Positions 5,927 to 7,883 of a stretch of 7,883 bases of DNA are shown in pieces. The position numbers and the translations under genes were made by a program. The stretch's first letter is position 1; each line of letters opens with the position of its first letter. The notes beneath the pieces are model-generated. The model saw nothing but the letters and a program-made list of their open reading frames with translations, made no database searches and had not been told where the DNA came from. The DNA is from an uncultured Brachyspira sp. (GTDB lineage Bacteria; Spirochaetota; Brachyspiria; Brachyspirales; Brachyspiraceae), in the NCBI GenBank assembly GCA_934725525.1, contig CAKVCG010000078.1:1-7883 (forward strand). The letters are read 5' to 3'.

Positions 5927-5932
5927 CAAACT

Positions 5933-6550
5933 ATGAATAAATTACCTTCAGATTGGCAAATTAAAACTATTAATGAAGTCTGTAATATTTATACGGGGAA
6001 TAGTATTAACAAAAAGAAGAAAGAGGAAAATTTTATAGGATTAAAAGAAGGATTAAATTATATTGGAACAAAAGATATAAGTTTTAATAATATAATAGAA
6101 TATGAGAACGGAGTAAAAATTCCTTTTAAGGATTTAAAAGATTTTAAAATAGCAAAATCAAATACTTCTTTATTATGTATAGAAGGCGGAAGCGCAGGAC
6201 GAAAAATAGGATTTACAAATCAAGATGTTTGTTTTGGCAATAAACTTTGTTGTTTTGAAGCTATTGAAGACGAACCTAAATTTATTGATTTCTATTTACA
6301 AAGTAATGATTTTTTACGAGAATTTAATTCAAATATATCGGGTTTGATTGGAGGAATTGGTAAAGAAAAAATAAAGCGAATTAAAATTCCAATTCCGCCG
6401 ATAGAAATTCAAAAAGAAATAGTTTCTATATTAGATAAAAGTTTTAAATCGATGGATGAAATTGAAAGATTAAATAATGAGAATATAAATAATTTATTAT
6501 TATTAAAAAAGTCGTTATTAAAAGAGGCTTTTAGCGGGAGATTAATATGA
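5933..6550 (+). CDS. Half-size type I restriction-modification specificity subunit (HsdS-like), orphan
   Basis: A 205-residue protein with the layout of one half of a type I S subunit. It opens LPSDWQIKTINEVC, typical of the start of a target-recognition domain (about 5-150), with a central glycine-rich segment (IEGGSAGRKIG, 83-93) and GLIGGIGKEKIKRIKIPIPPIEIQ region at 137-160, the conserved boundary before the long helix. Residues 161-200 form the conserved coiled-coil arm, and the protein ends FSGRLI, the usual S-subunit ending. A full S subunit has two such halves (about 400 residues); half subunits can work as dimers. No hsdM or hsdR is in the window, and both flanking regions are unrelated genes. 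An in-frame TGA at 5900 rules out a much longer N-terminus. The stop overlaps the ispE ATG, so the two are probably translated from one mRNA. DNA-sequence specificity cannot be read from the sequence. Confidence 0.87.
   Translation: MNKLPSDWQIKTINEVCNIYTGNSINKKKKEENFIGLKEGLNYIGTKDISFNNIIEYENGVKIPFKDLKDFKIAKSNTSLLCIEGGSAGRKIGFTNQDVCFGNKLCCFEAIEDEPKFIDFYLQSNDFLREFNSNISGLIGGIGKEKIKRIKIPIPPIEIQKEIVSILDKSFKSMDEIERLNNENINNLLLLKKSLLKEAFSGRLI
6536..6540 (+). promoter_or_regulatory. Ribosome binding site of ispE inside the hsdS 3' end
   Basis: GGGAG lies six bases before the ispE ATG at 6547. The same bases encode the Gly-Arg of the conserved HsdS ending, so the ispE start signal is built from hsdS coding sequence. 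Confidence 0.7.
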
Positions 6551-7404
6551 TTATAAAAAAATCTCCTTGCAAAATTAATTTATTTTTAGATATAAAATCA
6601 AAAAGAGAAGACGGTTATCATTTAATAGAATCTTTATTTCATACGATTGATTTATTCGATATAATAAAAATTGAAGAAGATAAAGAATTTAAAATTTCAA
6701 CGAGCGGAAAATATAAATTAAACGACAACGAAGAAAATATAGTTTCAAAAATATTTTATTATTTCAAAAATGAAATGAATCTTAAAAAAAATTATAAAAT
6801 AAATATAGAAAAAAATATTCCAACGGGAGCGGGACTCGGCGGAGGCTCTTCAAATGCGGCTACTATAATAAACTTTTTTTTAGAAGAATTAAATATAAAG
6901 CCCGACAATCGATTAATAGAATCTTTTTCAAAATTCGGAGCGGATATTCCGTTTTTTATAAATGGAGGTTTAAGTTGGGTATCGGGAATTGGAGAGAAAA
7001 TTTTTTTATATAATTTTACTTTTCCTTATAAAATAATTTTAATCTATCCAAATATAATAGTTTCTACAAAATTGGCTTATTCAAAATTTGCAGAAAACGA
7101 TTTTAACAAATCCGATATTTTTTATATTAAAAATTTGCTTGATAAAAATGAGAAAATAAAATTTGAAGATTTATATTCGCATACTTACAATATATTTGAA
7201 AAAAATGTTTTTAAGATTGAGCCTAAAATAAAAGAATATAAAGAAAAAGCTGAAAATGAAATTAAAAGAAAAATTTGCATGAGCGGTTCGGGTTCTTCGC
7301 TTTTCGCTTTATACGACAAAAATGAAAATATAATAAACGAAGATTATAATAAATTAAAAAATATATTTAAAGATTTGGATATATACAAACTAAATTTAAT
7401 TTGA
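6547..7404 (+). CDS. ispE: 4-diphosphocytidyl-2-C-methyl-D-erythritol kinase (IspE)
   Basis: IspE phosphorylates the 2-hydroxyl of CDP-methylerythritol with ATP, the fourth step of the MEP route to isoprenoids, in the cytoplasm. The 285-residue length is normal for this GHMP kinase. The N-terminal block PCKINLFLDI...DGYHLIESL has the predicted catalytic Lys9, the ATP loop IPTGAGLGGGSSNAA spans 91-105, GADIPFFINGG (131-141) has the predicted catalytic Asp133, and CMSGSGSSLFALYD (244-257) is the C-terminal glycine motif. No key residue is missing. The ATG overlaps the hsdS stop (ATGA), so expression is likely coupled to hsdS. Its last nine bases overlap the end of the convergent aroK, with no separate terminator between them. 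Confidence 0.96.
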   Translation: MIIKKSPCKINLFLDIKSKREDGYHLIESLFHTIDLFDIIKIEEDKEFKISTSGKYKLNDNEENIVSKIFYYFKNEMNLKKNYKINIEKNIPTGAGLGGGSSNAATIINFFLEELNIKPDNRLIESFSKFGADIPFFINGGLSWVSGIGEKIFLYNFTFPYKIILIYPNIIVSTKLAYSKFAENDFNKSDIFYIKNLLDKNEKIKFEDLYSHTYNIFEKNVFKIEPKIKEYKEKAENEIKRKICMSGSGSSLFALYDKNENIINEDYNKLKNIFKDLDIYKLNLI

Positions 7405-7883
7405 TAAAGAAATTTCATTTTTTATATAATCGTAAAATATATTAAAAGTTTCTTCAATATTTTCTTCCCAAGTATTATGGGTAAAAATTATATCGGCGCT
7501 TTCTCTATATAAAGGTTCGCGCTCTTTCGATAATTCAATTAATTTATTTTTATCTTTAGTTAATAAAGGTCTTTCGCTTGTATCTATATTGTTAAGAAGA
7601 ATATCGGGATTTCTATTTATAAAAATAGTTATTCCTTCTTTTTTCATTATCTCTCTATTTTTTTGAGACAATATTATTCCGCCGCCTGTCGATATAACGG
7701 CATTTTTTAATTCGCTTAACTCTTCTAAAATCTCGCTTTCTTTTTCTCTAAAATATTTTTCTCCGCGTATTTCAAATATTTGACTTATTTTCATTTTTTC
7801 TTTTTCTTCTATTATTAAATCCAAGTCGTAAAAATTATAATTCAAATATTTAGCTAGAATTTTTGATAAAGTAGTTTTACCGC
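7396..7883 (-). CDS. aroK: Shikimate kinase (AroK), N-terminus beyond window edge
   Basis: Shikimate kinase phosphorylates shikimate at the 3-hydroxyl with ATP on the way to chorismate and aromatic amino acids. The frame is open to the window end, and the first complete codons at the edge read GKTTLSKILAKYLN, the end of the Walker A loop, so about a dozen N-terminal residues are missing; a TTG at 7843-7845 is not the real start. Downstream are FYDLD (substrate-binding Asp region), RGEKYFREKE with the conserved Arg, ISTGGGIIL (the GGG shikimate-binding motif), ERPLL of the lid, and REPLYRESADIIF with the adenine-side Arg. About 162 visible residues fit the normal length of roughly 170-175. It converges on ispE and overlaps it by nine bases. 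Confidence 0.94.
   Translation of the reverse strand, partial: GKTTLSKILAKYLNYNFYDLDLIIEEKEKMKISQIFEIRGEKYFREKESEILEELSELKNAVISTGGGIILSQKNREIMKKEGITIFINRNPDILLNNIDTSERPLLTKDKNKLIELSKEREPLYRESADIIFTHNTWEENIEETFNIFYDYIKNEISLSN

Noticed and set aside
6847..6861. Asn instead of Asp in the IspE SSNAA motif
   Set aside because: SSNAA also occurs in the well-studied Escherichia coli enzyme, so it is not unusual.

Overview
The window looks like chromosomal DNA of a spirochaete, most probably Brachyspira. The evidence is an AT-rich base composition with matching codon use, a periplasmic-type FlaB flagellin whose ends match spirochaete flagellins closely, and a spirochaete-type small zinc-binding protein. 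The genus is an inference; no rRNA gene or other direct marker is present.

Layout. (1) 1-1988, plus strand: the 3' end of a gene for a protein with an extremely acidic tail (33-bp tandem repeats), then a small C2HC zinc-binding protein, then argJ (arginine biosynthesis), tightly packed with an ATGA overlap at the last junction. (2) 1989-2252: a short spacer with a CATTGCGAG-type interspersed repeat. (3) 2253-3518, minus strand: an exported protein joining a FecR-like domain to an M14/AstE-type zinc hydrolase domain. (4) 3519-3978: a gene-free stretch holding a sigma-28-type promoter and a roughly 235-nt structured leader for flaB, ending in a hairpin that shows a CsrA-type GGA loop just before the Shine-Dalgarno. 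(5) 3979-4839: flaB, closed by a strong intrinsic terminator. (6) 4925-5773: an unrecognised single-pass membrane protein, followed by a palindromic terminator region. (7) 5933-7404: a lone half-size HsdS specificity subunit overlapping ispE (MEP isoprenoid pathway) by ATGA. (8) 7396-7883, minus strand: aroK (shikimate kinase), cut by the window edge and overlapping the ispE 3' end.

How the genes relate. argJ, ispE and aroK are housekeeping enzymes of three separate pathways. flaB is a motility gene apparently controlled both transcriptionally (sigma-28) and post-transcriptionally (probably CsrA). The most interesting items are the flaB leader, the FecR-M14 fusion, the ArgJ with altered C-terminal substrate-site residues, the orphan half-HsdS upstream of ispE, and the 99-bp higher-order repeat in the acidic tail. 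No CRISPR array, tRNA, rRNA or insertion sequence was seen.
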